From JAVBLF01 sp031553675 (GTDB lineage: Bacteria; Bacillota; Clostridia; Christensenellales; CALWSW01): a DNA stretch of 14,806 nt. The stretch spans positions 1 through 14,806 of the forward strand of contig JAVBLF010000105.1 of the NCBI GenBank assembly GCA_031553675.1, read 5' to 3'. Below the pieces are notes generated by a model that saw only the letters and a list, made by a program, of their open reading frames with translations, was not told the origin of the DNA and ran no database searches. Shown piece by piece: positions 14,620 to 14,806 of the stretch (positions within the stretch are counted from its first letter, which is position 1; the number at the start of each line of letters is the position of its first letter). The position numbers were made by a program, and so were the translations under genes.

Positions 14620-14670
14620 CCAAAGGGGCTTGCCCCTTTGGTCGGGGGCTTGGGGGACAAAGTCCCCCAA
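14620..14670. repeat. Double hairpin between metA and cysK
   Basis: Two perfect hairpins in tandem: CCAAAGGGGC/GCCCCTTTGG (14620-14629 with 14632-14641) and TTGGGGGAC/GTCCCCCAA (14650-14658 with 14662-14670). They lie just beyond the cysK stop on the opposite strand. They resemble common G/C-run intergenic palindromes; without T-runs their role in termination is uncertain. Confidence 0.65.
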
Positions 14671-14675
14671 AAGCG

Positions 14676-14806
14676 TCACTCCACGAAACCCGGCGTCGAG
14701 AGATAGCGCTCGCCGGAGTCGGGCAGGACGACGACGAGCGTTTTGCCCTCGAAGTCGGGGCGGGCGGCGACGGTGCAGGCGGCTTGCAGCGCCGCGCCCG
14801 AACTGA
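14676..14806 (-). CDS. cysK: Cysteine synthase, C-terminal fragment (runs off window)
   Basis: The last 42 residues of a protein read on the minus strand, cut by the window edge. It begins within SSGAALQAA and ends with GKTLVVVLPDSGERYLSTPGFVE. This is the conserved C-terminus of O-acetylserine sulfhydrylase, where (I)SSGAA helps hold PLP phosphate and LPDSGERYLST is a near-universal ending. The enzyme makes cysteine from O-acetylserine and sulfide. Cystathionine beta-synthase-like paralogues share this tail, so the exact paralogue is not certain. It converges on metA and extends the sulfur amino acid theme. Confidence 0.85.
   Translation of the reverse strand, partial: SSGAALQAACTVAARPDFEGKTLVVVLPDSGERYLSTPGFVE

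Noticed and set aside
1..14806. CRISPR array, tRNA, rRNA, transposase or phage genes
   Set aside because: No regularly spaced direct repeats, no cloverleaf or rRNA sequence, and no transposase or phage motif in any frame I read.

Overview
The window is bacterial chromosome of moderately high G+C (about 60% by eye). It has dense genes, strong Shine-Dalgarno (SD) sequences, GTG and TTG starts, and short operons separated by hairpins. A YwlG/TIGR01440 protein, an acetyl-type MetA paired with MetY, a Tubby C-like/LOR protein, a MarR-controlled heterodimeric ABC exporter and WG-repeat lipoproteins together suggest a Bacillota lineage, probably an uncultured high-G+C clostridial relative. That placement is inference; there is no rRNA here.

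Layout. (1) 102-1705, plus strand: a palindromic repeat abuts the SD of galE, followed by a small Tubby C-like/LOR protein and a bidirectional terminator. (2) 5717-1709, minus strand: a three-gene operon of WG-repeat lipoprotein, orphan PstS-like lipoprotein and GatZ/KbaZ-like aldolase subunit, with a recognisable promoter. (3) 10824-5734, minus strand: a good promoter and palindromic operator, a MarR regulator with a His/Cys-rich N-terminus, a 22-codon hydrophobic small ORF, two ABC half-transporters that form a classical asymmetric heterodimer, then ywlG and a terminator. (4) 10881-11781, plus strand: a divergently transcribed, apparently cytosolic metzincin-like protease. (5) 11820-11993: a compact element made of nested inverted repeats. 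(6) 12056-14586, plus strand: a Met-rich 20-residue leader ORF inside a foldable leader, metY (O-acetylhomoserine sulfhydrylase), metA (homoserine O-acetyltransferase) and a terminator. (7) 14620-14806: a double hairpin and the C-terminus of a convergent cysteine synthase.

Working together. MetA (Glu111 indicates acetyl-CoA) makes O-acetylhomoserine, MetY sulfhydrylates it to homocysteine, and CysK supplies cysteine, so the right end is a sulfur amino acid region. The MarR/ABC block looks like a self-regulated export system. GalE and the GatZ-like protein both touch galactose or tagatose metabolism but lie in different, convergent transcription units.

Most interesting: the Met-rich leader ORF before metY, the tiny membrane-peptide ORF inside the marR-ABC operon, the excess of the palindrome GCGATCGC (HIP1-like), the nested inverted-repeat element, and the cytosolic metzincin with an Asp third ligand. 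No clearly new multi-gene defence or mobile system is visible.
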